Made by a program: the position numbers and the translations under genes. Shown here piece by piece: positions 12,793 to 21,845 of a stretch of DNA of 64,000 bases. The first letter of the stretch is position 1, and every line of letters begins with the position of its first letter. The DNA is taken from NCBI RefSeq assembly GCF_001693515.2, contig NZ_CP042968.1, positions 2,914,001 through 2,978,000 of the forward strand. The letters are read 5' to 3'. Below the pieces are notes generated by a model. The model made no database searches, was not told the origin of the DNA, and saw only the letters and a program-made list of their open reading frames with translations. The stretch is from Bradyrhizobium paxllaeri. GTDB taxonomy: Bacteria > Pseudomonadota > Alphaproteobacteria > Rhizobiales > Xanthobacteraceae.

Positions 12793-13908
12793 TCAGGGAT
12801 AGATGACGAAGTTCGAGAACCCGCCGTGCCGCTGCGCGATGCCGGAAATGGCCTCGTTCACTTCGGAGAGGCGACGTCCCTGCGTCTCGAGCATCGACAG
12901 GTCCACCGCGCCTGCGGCTACGAGGTCGGCCATTTCCTGTCCTTCCTGCGTGGTGAACCAGGCGGAGCCATAGAGGCGCTGGTTGTGGTCCATCAGCCAA
13001 TGGACGTCGATCGCGACCGGTCCCATGACCGCTCCGATATCGACCGCGATGCCGCCACGGCGCAGGCCGCGAAGGCCTTGCAGGAATGTCTCGTGCAAGG
13101 CGCCCGGCCCAAGACAATCCAGGAAGGCGTCTACGCCTTCACCGTCCGTATGCTTCATGGCAAAATCGGTGACGCTGCCGTCGTCGATCGAGAAGACTTC
13201 GATCCGCGAGGGCGCAAGTGCCTTGACTTCCTGCAGCAGCTTGCGGTCGCGGCCGGTGCCGAGGATCTTCCTGACGCCCATGGCCGGACCAAAGATCGCC
13301 GCGGCGATCCCGAGCGTGCCGCTGATTCCGTTGACGAGGATCGTGTCGCCCGGACCGGCATTGGCCTTTTTCAGCGCCGAATAGACCGTGCCGAGATAGC
13401 CCAGCCGCGCCGCCTGCTCGTAAGCCATGTTGTCGGGGATCTTCACGATCGCGGAGGAGGGAGCGACGGTGTATTCGCTCAAACCTCCGATCGGGTAATC
13501 GGCAAAGGTCTGCAGCGCATCTTCGCTGAAGCCGAAATAGCCCTGGAACGCATAGTGCTTGCAGGAGATGGAATCGCCGCGCCTGCAATGACGGCAAGTA
13601 CCGCATGAGCGTCCAGGATTGATGTAGACGCGGTCGCCCGGTTTCAGCCCGTGTACCTGCCGGCCCACCGCGGCGATTTCGCCGGCCGGGTCGAGCCCGA
13701 ACACGGCGGGAAGCGGCGGCTGCGGCATATGCGGAAACCAGGTCGGCCAGTTGGCGAGGATGTTGCCGAGGTTCGGCACGATCCCGCAGGCCTTCACGCG
13801 AACCAGGACATCCATGTCGCCCGGCCTTGGTGTCGGCAGTTTTTCCAGCTTCAACTCGCCGCCCACCTTGTGCATCCGGGCAGCGGTCATCGTTTCAGAT
13901 ACGGCCAT
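12793..13908 (-). CDS. zinc-dependent alcohol dehydrogenase (MDR family)
   Basis: 371 aa from ATG 13908 (MAVSETMTAARMHKVGG), with GGGAGGAAG eight bases upstream; a longer frame runs through the operator and is rejected. Catalytic zinc Cys in VKACGIVPNLG; structural zinc in GRSCGTCRHCRRGDSISC (four Cys). Rossmann fold: ILVNGISGTLGIAAA. The adjacent GntR gene and the TTTCGAAA sites upstream suggest control by that regulator. Likely oxidises an alcohol or aldehyde intermediate of the island. Confidence 0.88.
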   Translation of the reverse strand: MAVSETMTAARMHKVGGELKLEKLPTPRPGDMDVLVRVKACGIVPNLGNILANWPTWFPHMPQPPLPAVFGLDPAGEIAAVGRQVHGLKPGDRVYINPGRSCGTCRHCRRGDSISCKHYAFQGYFGFSEDALQTFADYPIGGLSEYTVAPSSAIVKIPDNMAYEQAARLGYLGTVYSALKKANAGPGDTILVNGISGTLGIAAAIFGPAMGVRKILGTGRDRKLLQEVKALAPSRIEVFSIDDGSVTDFAMKHTDGEGVDAFLDCLGPGALHETFLQGLRGLRRGGIAVDIGAVMGPVAIDVHWLMDHNQRLYGSAWFTTQEGQEMADLVAAGAVDLSMLETQGRRLSEVNEAISGIAQRHGGFSNFVIYP

Positions 13909-13986
13909 CGGCTTCCTCCCATTTTTGATTTTGGACAGACCGGCGCGAAGGCCCGGCTGCATTCTGGGATCTACCGTGGCATCATA

Positions 13987-14016
13987 TTTTCGAAATTGCA
14001 ATATGTTTTCGTAATT
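13987..14016. promoter_or_regulatory. TTTCGAAA operator candidates before the alcohol dehydrogenase
   Basis: TTTTCGAAAT at 13987-13996 and a weaker TTTTCGTAATT at 14006-14016, about 80-110 bp upstream of ATG 13908. Same motif as before other units of the island. Confidence 0.5.
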
Positions 14017-14093
14017 GGTTCGAGCGGGCGCGCGTAAGCGTCTCCGGGCCATGGCCGGTCGAGCGAACAGAAGGGGGAGCTTACGAGTGCTGT

Positions 14094-14825
14094 CTATTCA
14101 GCCGCGACGTGATCGGGCCGTACCTGACGGGCCTCTTCGTGCGCCACAAACAGATGTCCGGCGTGCTTGATGACGTTCTCGGTCGTCTCGCGAATGTGGC
14201 GTTCGATCAGTTCCTGCGCCGTTGCCGTATCGCGCGCGACAACCGAGTCCATGATCATCTTGTGCTCGACATCCTTGGCGCGCCACTTGGTCCTGAACTG
14301 CGACGACATCCGTCGGTAGCGGTGGGCGCGTTCGAAAAGCTTTTGGCGGATTTCCAAAAGGTTGGGGGAGGCGCAGGCGGCAACGAGCGAAAAGTGAAAA
14401 TCGCCGTGCAGTTTGCCCCATTCTTCCGACAAATAGTAATTGGAGCCCAGCCGAGTCTGCAGCCGGTCCATCCGGTGGAACGCGCCGATGATGTCCGCCT
14501 CCCAGCCGTCGTCGCCGTTCTTGATGGCGAGCGCGAGGCATTCTCGTTCGACGAGCACGCGAACATAGGTCAAGTCATTGAGGTCGTCGATCGAGACCGG
14601 CGCAACGACAAAACCGCGCTGGTCTTCGGCGATCACCAGTCCTTCCGCGACCAGGCGCGACAGCGCCTCGCGCAGGGTCGAGAAGCTGACGGCATACATC
14701 TCGCGCAGCCCCTCAAACCGGAGTTTTGCGCCCGGCTTGAGCGCGCAGCTGATGATGTCCGCGCGCATCCGGTGCAGCACGTCCGCCGCGCGTGTTTCGC
14801 CTGCCGGTTTGAGCTTCTCGCGCAT
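14094..14825 (-). CDS. GntR family regulator, FCD subfamily
   Basis: 243 aa from ATG 14825 (MREKLKPAGETRAADVLHRM). N-terminal winged helix: RADIISCALKPGAKLRFEGL, REMYAVSFSTLREALSRLVAEGL (residues 18-65). The helical FCD effector domain follows, with candidate metal-binding residues DFHFSLV, EHKMIMDSV and IERHIRETTE. Its own promoter carries a near-palindromic GATTTTCGAAAAAATC, so autoregulation is likely. Lies between the alcohol dehydrogenase and the glutaryl-CoA-dehydrogenase-like gene, both on the same strand. Proposed regulator of the island (inference). Confidence 0.9.
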   Translation of the reverse strand: MREKLKPAGETRAADVLHRMRADIISCALKPGAKLRFEGLREMYAVSFSTLREALSRLVAEGLVIAEDQRGFVVAPVSIDDLNDLTYVRVLVERECLALAIKNGDDGWEADIIGAFHRMDRLQTRLGSNYYLSEEWGKLHGDFHFSLVAACASPNLLEIRQKLFERAHRYRRMSSQFRTKWRAKDVEHKMIMDSVVARDTATAQELIERHIRETTENVIKHAGHLFVAHEEARQVRPDHVAAE

Positions 14826-14864
14826 CAATTGCCTTCCTGGTCGGTGTTCACTCCAAGATAGGCT

Positions 14865-14880
14865 GATTTTCGAAAAAATC
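14865..14880. promoter_or_regulatory. GntR operator candidate upstream of gntR
   Basis: GATTTTCGAAAAAATC, 40 bp before the gntR start, near-symmetric around CG. The most extended version of the recurring TTTCGAAA motif. Confidence 0.55.
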
Positions 14881-14990
14881 AAACCACCCGTGCCCGGCTG
14901 TGGCCGGAACGGAGGAGGGATCCCTGTGACCCACCCCTCCCGGGACACCTGTGCGTCCGGTTCGGGCGCCGCGGCGCGGCCCTTTGCCCG

Positions 14991-16187
14991 TCAGCCAAAA
15001 GCCTGGAGCCCGGTCTGGGCGCGGCCGAGGATCAGCGCGTGCACGTCGTGTGCGCCCTCATACGTGTTAACCGTCTCCAGGTTCAGCATGTGGCGCATGA
15101 CATTGAACTCATCGGAAATGCCGTTGCCGCCATGCATGTCGCGCGCGAGCCGCGCGATCTCCAGCGCCTTGCCGCAATTGTTGCGCTTGATCAGGCTGAT
15201 CATCTCCGGCGCCATGCGACCCTCATCGAACAGCCGCCCGACGCGCAGCGCCGCCTGAAGCCCGAGCGTGATTTCGGTCTGCATGTCGGCTAGCTTCTTC
15301 TGGTAGAGCTGCGTGTGGGCCAGCGGCCGTCCGAACTGCTTGCGGTCGAGCCCGTATTGACGCGCCGCATGCCAGCAGGCTTCGGCCGCGCCCATCGCGC
15401 CCCATGCGATGCCATAGCGCGCGCGATTGAGACAGCCAAACGGGCCGGACAGGCCTTCCGCGTCCGGCAGCAGCGCGTCTTCGTTCACCTCGACGCCGTC
15501 GAGCACGATCTCGCCCGTCACTGAAGCGCGCAACGAGAGTTTTCCCTCGATCTTCGGCGCTGAAAGGCCCGCCATTCCTTTCTCCAGAACAAAGCCGCGG
15601 ATCTTCCCGCCATGCGCGTCGGACTTCGCCCATATCACGAAGACATCGGCAATCGGGGCATTGGTGATCCAGATCTTTGCGCCGTTCAGCCGATAGCCGC
15701 GATCGATTTTTGTCGCGCGTGTTTTCATGCCGCCGGGATCGGAGCCTGCATCCGGCTCGGTCAGGCCGAAGCAGCCGATCCACTCACCCGTGGCGAGCTT
15801 TGGAAGATATTTGCGGCGCTGTGCTTCCGAGCCATAGGCATGGATCGGATACATCACCAGCGACGATTGAACCGACATCATCGAGCGGTAGCCGCTGTCG
15901 ACGCGCTCGACCTCGCGCGCGATCAGGCCGTAGGCAACGTAGGAGGCGCCGATGCCGCCATACGTTTCGGGCACGGTCACGCCCAGCAGTCCAAGCTCTC
16001 CCATCTCGCGGAAGATCGCCGGATCGGTGCGCTCATCGCGGAATGCCTGCCGGACCCGGGGGCTGAGGCGCTCCTGCACATAGGCGCGCGCCGTATCCCG
16101 AATCATTCGCTCGTCTTCGCCGAGCTGCTCCTCGATCAGGAATGGATCGTCCCACACGAACGGACCGCTACCTCCTGCACTTGCCAT
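14991..16187 (-). CDS. gcdH: acyl-CoA dehydrogenase, glutaryl-CoA dehydrogenase type
   Basis: 398 aa from ATG 16187 ([20 protein letters not shown]) with GGAGAGAG upstream. It follows the glutaryl-CoA dehydrogenase pattern: [74 protein letters not shown], and the catalytic Glu region [14 protein letters not shown]. The family oxidatively decarboxylates glutaryl-CoA to crotonyl-CoA with FAD, the last step of many aromatic-acid routes. The housekeeping copy could lie elsewhere, and the substrate here may be a related dicarboxylyl-CoA. Divergent from the extradiol dioxygenase, sharing a promoter region with two TTTCGAAA-type sites. Confidence 0.85.
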   Translation of the reverse strand: MASAGGSGPFVWDDPFLIEEQLGEDERMIRDTARAYVQERLSPRVRQAFRDERTDPAIFREMGELGLLGVTVPETYGGIGASYVAYGLIAREVERVDSGYRSMMSVQSSLVMYPIHAYGSEAQRRKYLPKLATGEWIGCFGLTEPDAGSDPGGMKTRATKIDRGYRLNGAKIWITNAPIADVFVIWAKSDAHGGKIRGFVLEKGMAGLSAPKIEGKLSLRASVTGEIVLDGVEVNEDALLPDAEGLSGPFGCLNRARYGIAWGAMGAAEACWHAARQYGLDRKQFGRPLAHTQLYQKKLADMQTEITLGLQAALRVGRLFDEGRMAPEMISLIKRNNCGKALEIARLARDMHGGNGISDEFNVMRHMLNLETVNTYEGAHDVHALILGRAQTGLQAFG

Positions 16188-16256
16188 GACTCTCTCCAAT
16201 GCTTGGAACCCGACCCCGCGGTCACCCCGCCGGCTTGCCAGCTGGGCACTTTGCAC

Positions 16257-16290
16257 AAATTTTCGAAATAATCAATTTTGTTCGAAATTA
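16257..16290. promoter_or_regulatory. two TTTCGAAA-type operators in the gcdH/dioxygenase divergent promoter
   Basis: AAATTTTCGAAATAATC centred at 16264 and TTTTGTTCGAAATTA centred at 16283, about 19 bp (two helix turns) apart. They sit between ATG 16187 (minus) and ATG 16352 (plus). Confidence 0.55.
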
Positions 16291-16351
16291 CCTTGCCTCA
16301 TGCCTCGCGATGCGGTAGCAGGACATCAAACGCCGAAGAGGCCGGGAGGTA

Positions 16352-17257
16352 ATGATGCAGCATCTGGTGCACGCGATCGGGCATGTGAAAATCAATACGA
16401 CCGTCCCCGAGGCGGTCGTGCGGGATGCGACCGAGATCCTCGGCTTGCATGTGACGTATTCCGACGAGCGTCAGACATGGCTGAGCTCCAACGGTCGCGC
16501 TGCTGAGCTGGTGTTGCTCCGTTCGGATGAGAACGCGACGCACACGATCGGGCTGGAGGCGCTCACCGTCGAAGCCGTGGCGGAGGTGGCATCCCGGGTC
16601 GAAGGCGCAGGCTGCCGCATCCTCTCGCGCGAACCGAGCCTCAAATGCATGGCCGCGGGCGTGACCTTCGCAACGCCGGAAGGCCTTCGCTTCGAAATCC
16701 ACACACCGACGCGCGATCAAATTTATGGGCGAAGGTATCCGACCCACGGCGTCGGACCGAACCGCATGGATCACCTCAATCTGACGTCGCCCGATCCGGC
16801 AGCGACGCGCCGCCAGCTTGAACAGATCTGCGGCCTTCGCCTGTCGGAACGCATGGTCGACGACAGCCTGAGCTGGATGTATGGCGGCAACCGCCAGCAT
16901 CACATCGTGGGTGTCGTCCGCGGCAAGGTCGGGCTGCACCACTACTCCTTCGAGTTCAGGGAGTTCAACGATTACCTGAAGCTCGGCGATCTCCTCGACC
17001 GTTTTGATAAACAGATGATGTGGGGTCCGGGCCGCCACCGGCCGGGTGACAACACCTATGCCTATTACACCGATGCAAGCGGCGCGATGGTCGAGTGCTC
17101 CGGCTCGATGGCGCTGATCGCCGACGATGCGGACTTCGTTCCAAACGTCATCACCAGCCTCGAACGTCCCGGCAATGTGCGCTGCATGAATGTCTGGGGC
17201 ACGCCCGCGCCGCTCGAATGGCGCCAGCATCATTTCCCCTTCACCGCCATCAAGTGA
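16352..17257 (+). CDS. extradiol (meta-cleavage) dioxygenase, VOC superfamily
   Basis: 301 aa, two-domain type I extradiol enzyme. Fe(II) ligands by position: His in RMDHLNLTSPDP (about 147), His in VGLHHYSFEF (about 198), Glu in GAMVECSGSM (about 249). The N-terminal VOC module is degenerate, as usual. GGGAGGTA precedes two tandem ATGs. Expected to cleave a catechol-type ring next to the hydroxyls. First gene of a plus-strand run: dioxygenase, alpha/beta hydrolase, Ldh2-like dehydrogenase, MhpA-like hydroxylase, FAH enzyme. Confidence 0.88.
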   Translation: MMQHLVHAIGHVKINTTVPEAVVRDATEILGLHVTYSDERQTWLSSNGRAAELVLLRSDENATHTIGLEALTVEAVAEVASRVEGAGCRILSREPSLKCMAAGVTFATPEGLRFEIHTPTRDQIYGRRYPTHGVGPNRMDHLNLTSPDPAATRRQLEQICGLRLSERMVDDSLSWMYGGNRQHHIVGVVRGKVGLHHYSFEFREFNDYLKLGDLLDRFDKQMMWGPGRHRPGDNTYAYYTDASGAMVECSGSMALIADDADFVPNVITSLERPGNVRCMNVWGTPAPLEWRQHHFPFTAIK

Positions 17258-17300
17258 CGGCGCCCGCGCCCGCCGGAGCCGGCAAAGAATTACGAGGACC

Positions 17301-18188
17301 ATGCCGATGCAAGAAAAACTCTCTTTCCGTTCCGACGGGCTCAAGCTTTCTGCCGTTCTGCACGTGCCTGATACGAGAAAGCCCGGGCAGCGGCTGCCCG
17401 CCTTCATTGTCCTGCACGGCTTCGTCGGTTCGAAGGACGAGTCCCACGCTGAAATCCAGGCGCGGATGCTGGAGGAGATGGGCTATGTGGCGCTCCGCTT
17501 CGATTTTCGCTGCTGCGGCGAGAGCGAGGGCGAGCGCGCGCAGGTGCGCTGCTTCGATCAGGTGGCTGACGCCAAGAACGCGCTGTCGTTCCTCGCCGAG
17601 CGGGAAGAGGTCGATCCCAAGCGCATCGGCGTGGTCGGCCACAGTTTTGGAGCGGCTGTCTCGGTTTATTCGGCCGGCATCGACGACCGCTTCGCCTGTG
17701 TGATCTCCTCCTGCGGCTGGGGCGATGGCGAACGAAAATTCCGCGGCCAGCATCCGACGCCCGAGGCCTGGGCGAAGTTCACCGGCCTTCTGGAAAAGGG
17801 GCGCCGGCAGAAGCAGGAAACGGGCGAGAGCATGTGGATTTCCCGTTTCGACGCCGTGCCGATTCCCGAACATCTCCGCAAGAATCTCTCGCCGAAGGCG
17901 ATCATGGAGATTCCGGTCGAGACGGCATGGAGCATGTATAATTTTCGCGCCGACGATGTCGTAGGCAACATCGCGCCGCGTCCGATCCTGTTTCTGCATA
18001 CCGCCAATGACACCATCACGCCGACCGAGCAGTCGATCCGCATGTTCGAAAAGGCCGGCCAGCCGGCCGAACTCGTCCTGATATCCGGCACGTCGCACTT
18101 TCCGCTCGCGCCGCAGGATGCGCCGCGCACCAAGGCGATCATCAAGGGCTGGCTCGACAAGTTCTTTCCTTCGCCGCTCGGAGCCTGA
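17301..18188 (+). CDS. alpha/beta hydrolase
   Basis: 295 aa from ATG 17301 (MPMQEKLSFRSDGLKLSAVL), preceded by ACGAGGACC. Nucleophile elbow GVVGHSFGAAVS (Ser about 117), oxyanion region FIVLHGFVGSKDE, acid in HTANDTITPTE (about 238), His in SGTSHFPLAP (about 266). Cytosolic. After a meta-cleavage dioxygenase it may hydrolyse the ring-fission C-C bond, although overall it looks more like a dienelactone or acyl-peptide hydrolase, so an ester substrate is possible. Confidence 0.85.
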   Translation: MPMQEKLSFRSDGLKLSAVLHVPDTRKPGQRLPAFIVLHGFVGSKDESHAEIQARMLEEMGYVALRFDFRCCGESEGERAQVRCFDQVADAKNALSFLAEREEVDPKRIGVVGHSFGAAVSVYSAGIDDRFACVISSCGWGDGERKFRGQHPTPEAWAKFTGLLEKGRRQKQETGESMWISRFDAVPIPEHLRKNLSPKAIMEIPVETAWSMYNFRADDVVGNIAPRPILFLHTANDTITPTEQSIRMFEKAGQPAELVLISGTSHFPLAPQDAPRTKAIIKGWLDKFFPSPLGA

Positions 18189-18190
18189 GC

Positions 18191-19240
18191 ATGGCGGAAG
18201 TTTCGGACATGGTCGCGATCGACGCCGATAGCCTCCGGACCTTCGCGGCCGACCTTCTCGGGGCCGGCGGGTTTTCGGCCGACCAGGCCGAGCAGACGGC
18301 GGATGTGCTGGTCTGGGCCAATCTGCGCGGCGCGGACTCGCACGGCGTGCTGCGGATTCCGCGCTACGTCGAAATGGTCGAGCTTGGGCTGATCAACCCC
18401 AAGGCCGAGCCGGGCCAGGTTTCGGGAAAGGGCGCGGTGGCGGTGATCGATGCGCAGCGCGCGCCGGGCGCGGTAGCGATGAATCTTGCCGCACGAACTG
18501 CAGCGCAGCTTTCGGATCTGCATGGCATCGGCTGGTGCGCGGTTCGCGCGATCACCCATGCCGGCGCGATCGGATATTACGCGCAGCAGGCCGCCCGCAC
18601 GGGCCACGTCGCGATCGCCATGACGGCCTCAAAGCCGTTGATGATCTATCATGGCTCCCGGGCCGAGGGGGTGTCGACAAACCCGATCGCGATTGCCGCA
18701 CCGACGATCGATCCCGATCGTCCCTTGCTGCTGGACATGTCGACCGCGTCGGTCGCGATCGGCAAGATCATGGCCGCAAGGGATGCCGGAAAGCCGATTC
18801 CATCGGGCTGGGGCGTCGATGAGAAGGGCGAGGAGACATCCGACCCGCGCAAGGTCAAGGCTGTGTTGCCGATGGCAGGCGCCAAGGGCTCCGGTCTTTC
18901 CTTGATGATCGAGGTGCTCGCCAGCCTCATGGTGGCGAACCCTCTCATCAGCGTTGCCTTGACAGAAGGGCGTGATCCCGGTGGCAACGGCCTTGTTGCC
19001 GCGCTCGACCCGTCGGCATTCGGGAACGACTTCACGCTTGAAGTCGATCGCCTGCGCTCGGCCATCAAGGACCTGCCGCCGGCCGCCGGGTCCTCCGGGG
19101 TCTATCTGCCCGGCGAACGCGGCTTCGACGAGATGGAGAGACGTTCGAGCACCGGCGTGCCGCTGGTGCAGGGGACGCGGTCCAGATTGCTTGCGCTTGC
19201 GAAAAAACTGAACGTCGCGGTACCGCAAGGCCTCGCTTAG
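18191..19240 (+). CDS. Ldh2/malate dehydrogenase family NAD(P)-dependent oxidoreductase
   Basis: 349 aa, two bases after the preceding stop. Family motifs: RGADSHGVLRIPRYV near residue 40, NLAARTAAQLSDLHGIGWCAV, THAGAIGYYAQQAA, and AGAKGSGLSLMIEVLASLM with the conserved loop. This family (YlbC, ComC, YiaK types) reduces 2-keto acids to 2-hydroxy acids with a non-Rossmann fold. Position suggests action on a keto-acid product of ring fission. Exact substrate unknown. Confidence 0.87.
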   Translation: MAEVSDMVAIDADSLRTFAADLLGAGGFSADQAEQTADVLVWANLRGADSHGVLRIPRYVEMVELGLINPKAEPGQVSGKGAVAVIDAQRAPGAVAMNLAARTAAQLSDLHGIGWCAVRAITHAGAIGYYAQQAARTGHVAIAMTASKPLMIYHGSRAEGVSTNPIAIAAPTIDPDRPLLLDMSTASVAIGKIMAARDAGKPIPSGWGVDEKGEETSDPRKVKAVLPMAGAKGSGLSLMIEVLASLMVANPLISVALTEGRDPGGNGLVAALDPSAFGNDFTLEVDRLRSAIKDLPPAAGSSGVYLPGERGFDEMERRSSTGVPLVQGTRSRLLALAKKLNVAVPQGLA

Positions 19241-19328
19241 TCGCCAGCGCTGACGCGGTACGGCACAGATCATCGAGAATTAGCGTCGCATTTGGCGCGT
19301 TCGCCGCCATTTGCGTGGAGACAGCGAG

Positions 19329-20930
19329 ATGTCTGGAATTGTTGATGTGGCGGTCATCGGTCTGGGCCCGACCGGCGCCATCCTCTCGGCCTTGTTGGGC
19401 CGCAGCGGCATCAATACCGTCGTCATCGACAAGTCGGACGACATCTTTCCGTTGCCGCGCGCGGTCAGCTTCGATCACGAGGTCATGCGCGTCATTCAGA
19501 ATCTCGGCCTTGCCGATGCGATACAGCCATATGTCGTGCCGTATCCTCCGACCGAATATCGCGGCGCCGACGGCAGGCTCATCGCGCGGTATGAATCTCT
19601 GCCGCCGCCGTATCCGCAAGGCTGGCAGCCGAGTTTCATGTTCAAGCAGCCGCCATTCGAACGGGCGATTCGCCGATCCCTGGCGGATCTGCCGACGCTG
19701 GACGTCCGCCTTGGCACCGCGCTGACGGGCCTAAGGCAAGAAGACGATCATGTCCAACTGGACATCATGAGCGGCTCGGGCGGCGCCGAAAAACTGCACG
19801 CCCGCTATGTCGTCGGATGCGACGGCGGAACAAGCCTGGTGCGAAAGCTGATGGGCATCGGGTTGGAGACGCTCGACTTCGACGAGCCATGGCTCGTCAC
19901 GGACGTTCTCGTCAACGACAACGGCCTGGGCAAGCTGCCGCAGAACATCGTGCAGTATTGCGACCCCAAGCGTCCGACAACCTATGTCGTGGGATCCGGT
20001 AACCATCGCCGCTGGGAGTTCATGTTGCTGCCCGGAGAAACGGCGGAGGAGATGAACCAGGAGGCCGCGATCTGGCGGCTGCTCGGACGCTGGTTGACGC
20101 CAGAGGACGGAGAGATCTGGCGGGCGACTACTTATGTGTTCCACGCGCTCGTCGCCAACGAATGGCGTCGTGGTCGGGTCCTGCTGGCCGGCGATGCCGC
20201 CCACATGACGCCGCCCTTCATGGCGCAGGGCATGTGCCAGGGCGTACGGGATGCGGCCAACCTCGCCTGGAAGCTCGCGCTGGTGATCAGGGGGCAGTCA
20301 GCGCCGGACTTGCTCGATAGCTATCAGCGCGAACGCCGCGCGCATGTGAAGGCGACCACCGAAACCGCGAAATCGCTGGGACGCGTCATCTGCGAGCTCG
20401 ATATGGCAAAGGCAATCGAAAGGGACGCGCGCTTGCTCCGCGAGATGGGCGATCCGCCGGTGACGCAATATCGTCAGAACCTCATCCCCGGGCTTGACGA
20501 AGGGACGCTCTGCTCCGATCAGGGCGCGCCCGTAGGCCTGCGCTTTCCGCAGCCGGAAATCGCGCGCGAAGCAGGCGCATGCCTGCTGGACGATATGGTC
20601 GGCGCCTCGTTCCGCCTGGTCGTGTCTTCCGACATCGCTCGCCGCGATATTCCCGAGGCGTTGCGGCGAGCAGTCATTGCGCTGGGCGGCGCCGTCTTGT
20701 CATTGGCGGACGCCGGGTTTTCTCAGTCGCTCGGAGCAGGCGAATGGTCGATCGTGGAAACCGGCGGGATCTTGAAGGCCTGGTTGTCCGACCACGGCTT
20801 GGTGGCCGCCCTGGTGCGCCCCGATCACTATGTCTTTGCGGTCGCGAGGCAACTGCCCGACCTGAACGCGATGAGCGATCTGCTTGACGGGCACCTCCAC
20901 TCAACCATCAGGGACAGGATCGACGCATGA
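19329..20930 (+). CDS. FAD-dependent aromatic hydroxylase, MhpA/PheA type
   Basis: 533 aa from ATG 19329 (MSGIVDVAVIGLGPTGAILS). Class A flavoprotein monooxygenase: dinucleotide motif GLGPTGAILSALLGRSG (residues 11-27), the DG motif YVVGCDGGTSLVRKLMG (about 163-180), and the GD motif GRVLLAGDAAHMTPPFMAQG (about 283-302). Similar enzymes hydroxylate 3-(3-hydroxyphenyl)propionate or related phenols to catechols using NADH and O2. Its product would feed the extradiol dioxygenase at 16352. Overlaps the next gene by 4 bp. Confidence 0.9.
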   Translation: MSGIVDVAVIGLGPTGAILSALLGRSGINTVVIDKSDDIFPLPRAVSFDHEVMRVIQNLGLADAIQPYVVPYPPTEYRGADGRLIARYESLPPPYPQGWQPSFMFKQPPFERAIRRSLADLPTLDVRLGTALTGLRQEDDHVQLDIMSGSGGAEKLHARYVVGCDGGTSLVRKLMGIGLETLDFDEPWLVTDVLVNDNGLGKLPQNIVQYCDPKRPTTYVVGSGNHRRWEFMLLPGETAEEMNQEAAIWRLLGRWLTPEDGEIWRATTYVFHALVANEWRRGRVLLAGDAAHMTPPFMAQGMCQGVRDAANLAWKLALVIRGQSAPDLLDSYQRERRAHVKATTETAKSLGRVICELDMAKAIERDARLLREMGDPPVTQYRQNLIPGLDEGTLCSDQGAPVGLRFPQPEIAREAGACLLDDMVGASFRLVVSSDIARRDIPEALRRAVIALGGAVLSLADAGFSQSLGAGEWSIVETGGILKAWLSDHGLVAALVRPDHYVFAVARQLPDLNAMSDLLDGHLHSTIRDRIDA

Positions 20931-21784
20931 AACTGTTGTCGTTTTCCGAAGGGCGCGAAAGCTGGGGTGCGGTCGCCGGAGAGATCGTCGTCGATCTCGG
21001 CAAGGTCCTCCCGCACTATCCGACGCTCGCCGACTTCATCGCCAGTGCCGATTACATCAGGCGCGATGAGATCGTCAGCGCCGTAAAGTCGGGCCCGAAG
21101 CTCTCGGAGGTCAGCTTCCTGCCGGTCATTCCGCGACCGGAGAAGATCATCTGCGTCGTCCGCAACTATCTCGACCATCATAACGAGGCATTGGCCTCTG
21201 GTCTGAAGCGGGAGATCACGGAATATCCACCGATCTTCCTGCGCGTCTGGCGTTCCCAGGTCGGCCACAATGAGCCGATCATCCGGCCGAAGGTCTCGGA
21301 CCATCTCGACTGGGAAGGCGAGATGGCGGTCGTGATCGGGAAGGCGGGCCGTCATATCAGTCAGGCCGACGCGTGGGGTCATGTCGCGGGCTACTCGATC
21401 TTCAATGATGTCAGCGTACGCGACTGGCAACGACATGCCCAGCAGATTGCATCCGGCAAGAATTTTGTCGGCACCGGCCCGTTTGGGCCGTGGCTGGTGA
21501 CGCCGGACGACATCGGCGATCCGGCAAAGCTCAGGATCGAGACACGGGTTAATGGGGCGGTGATGCAGTCGTCCGATACGTCGATGCTGATCTTTCCGAT
21601 CCCGCGGCTGATCGAATACTGCTCCACGATCTTCGACCTCGTTCCGGGCGATGTCATCGCCACGGGAACACCGGCCGGCGTCGGCTTCGCGCGCAAGCCT
21701 CAGATATTCCTCAAGGCCGGTGACGTCGTCGAGGTGGAGATCGAAGAGATCGGCGTGCTGCGCAATCACGTCGTCGATGAATGA
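20927..21784 (+). CDS. fumarylacetoacetate hydrolase (FAH) family protein
   Basis: 285 aa, ATG overlapping the previous stop (ATGA). The C-terminal FAH domain is clear: KIICVVRNYLDHHNEA, PPIFLRVWRSQVGHNEPIIR, LDWEGEMAVVIGKAGRHIS (metal-binding Glu), GYSIFNDVSVRDWQ, GDVIATGTPAGVGFARKP. Family members hydrate 2-hydroxypentadienoate, decarboxylate oxaloacetate or cleave C-C bonds in diketo acids. In this operon it fits the hydratase or C-C-cleavage step after ring opening. Confidence 0.9.
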   Translation: MKLLSFSEGRESWGAVAGEIVVDLGKVLPHYPTLADFIASADYIRRDEIVSAVKSGPKLSEVSFLPVIPRPEKIICVVRNYLDHHNEALASGLKREITEYPPIFLRVWRSQVGHNEPIIRPKVSDHLDWEGEMAVVIGKAGRHISQADAWGHVAGYSIFNDVSVRDWQRHAQQIASGKNFVGTGPFGPWLVTPDDIGDPAKLRIETRVNGAVMQSSDTSMLIFPIPRLIEYCSTIFDLVPGDVIATGTPAGVGFARKPQIFLKAGDVVEVEIEEIGVLRNHVVDE

Positions 21785-21845
21785 AACGCCGCTCATAACC
21801 CACCGATCTCGGTGGTCAATCAAATAAAACGGGGAGGGTGCATTG

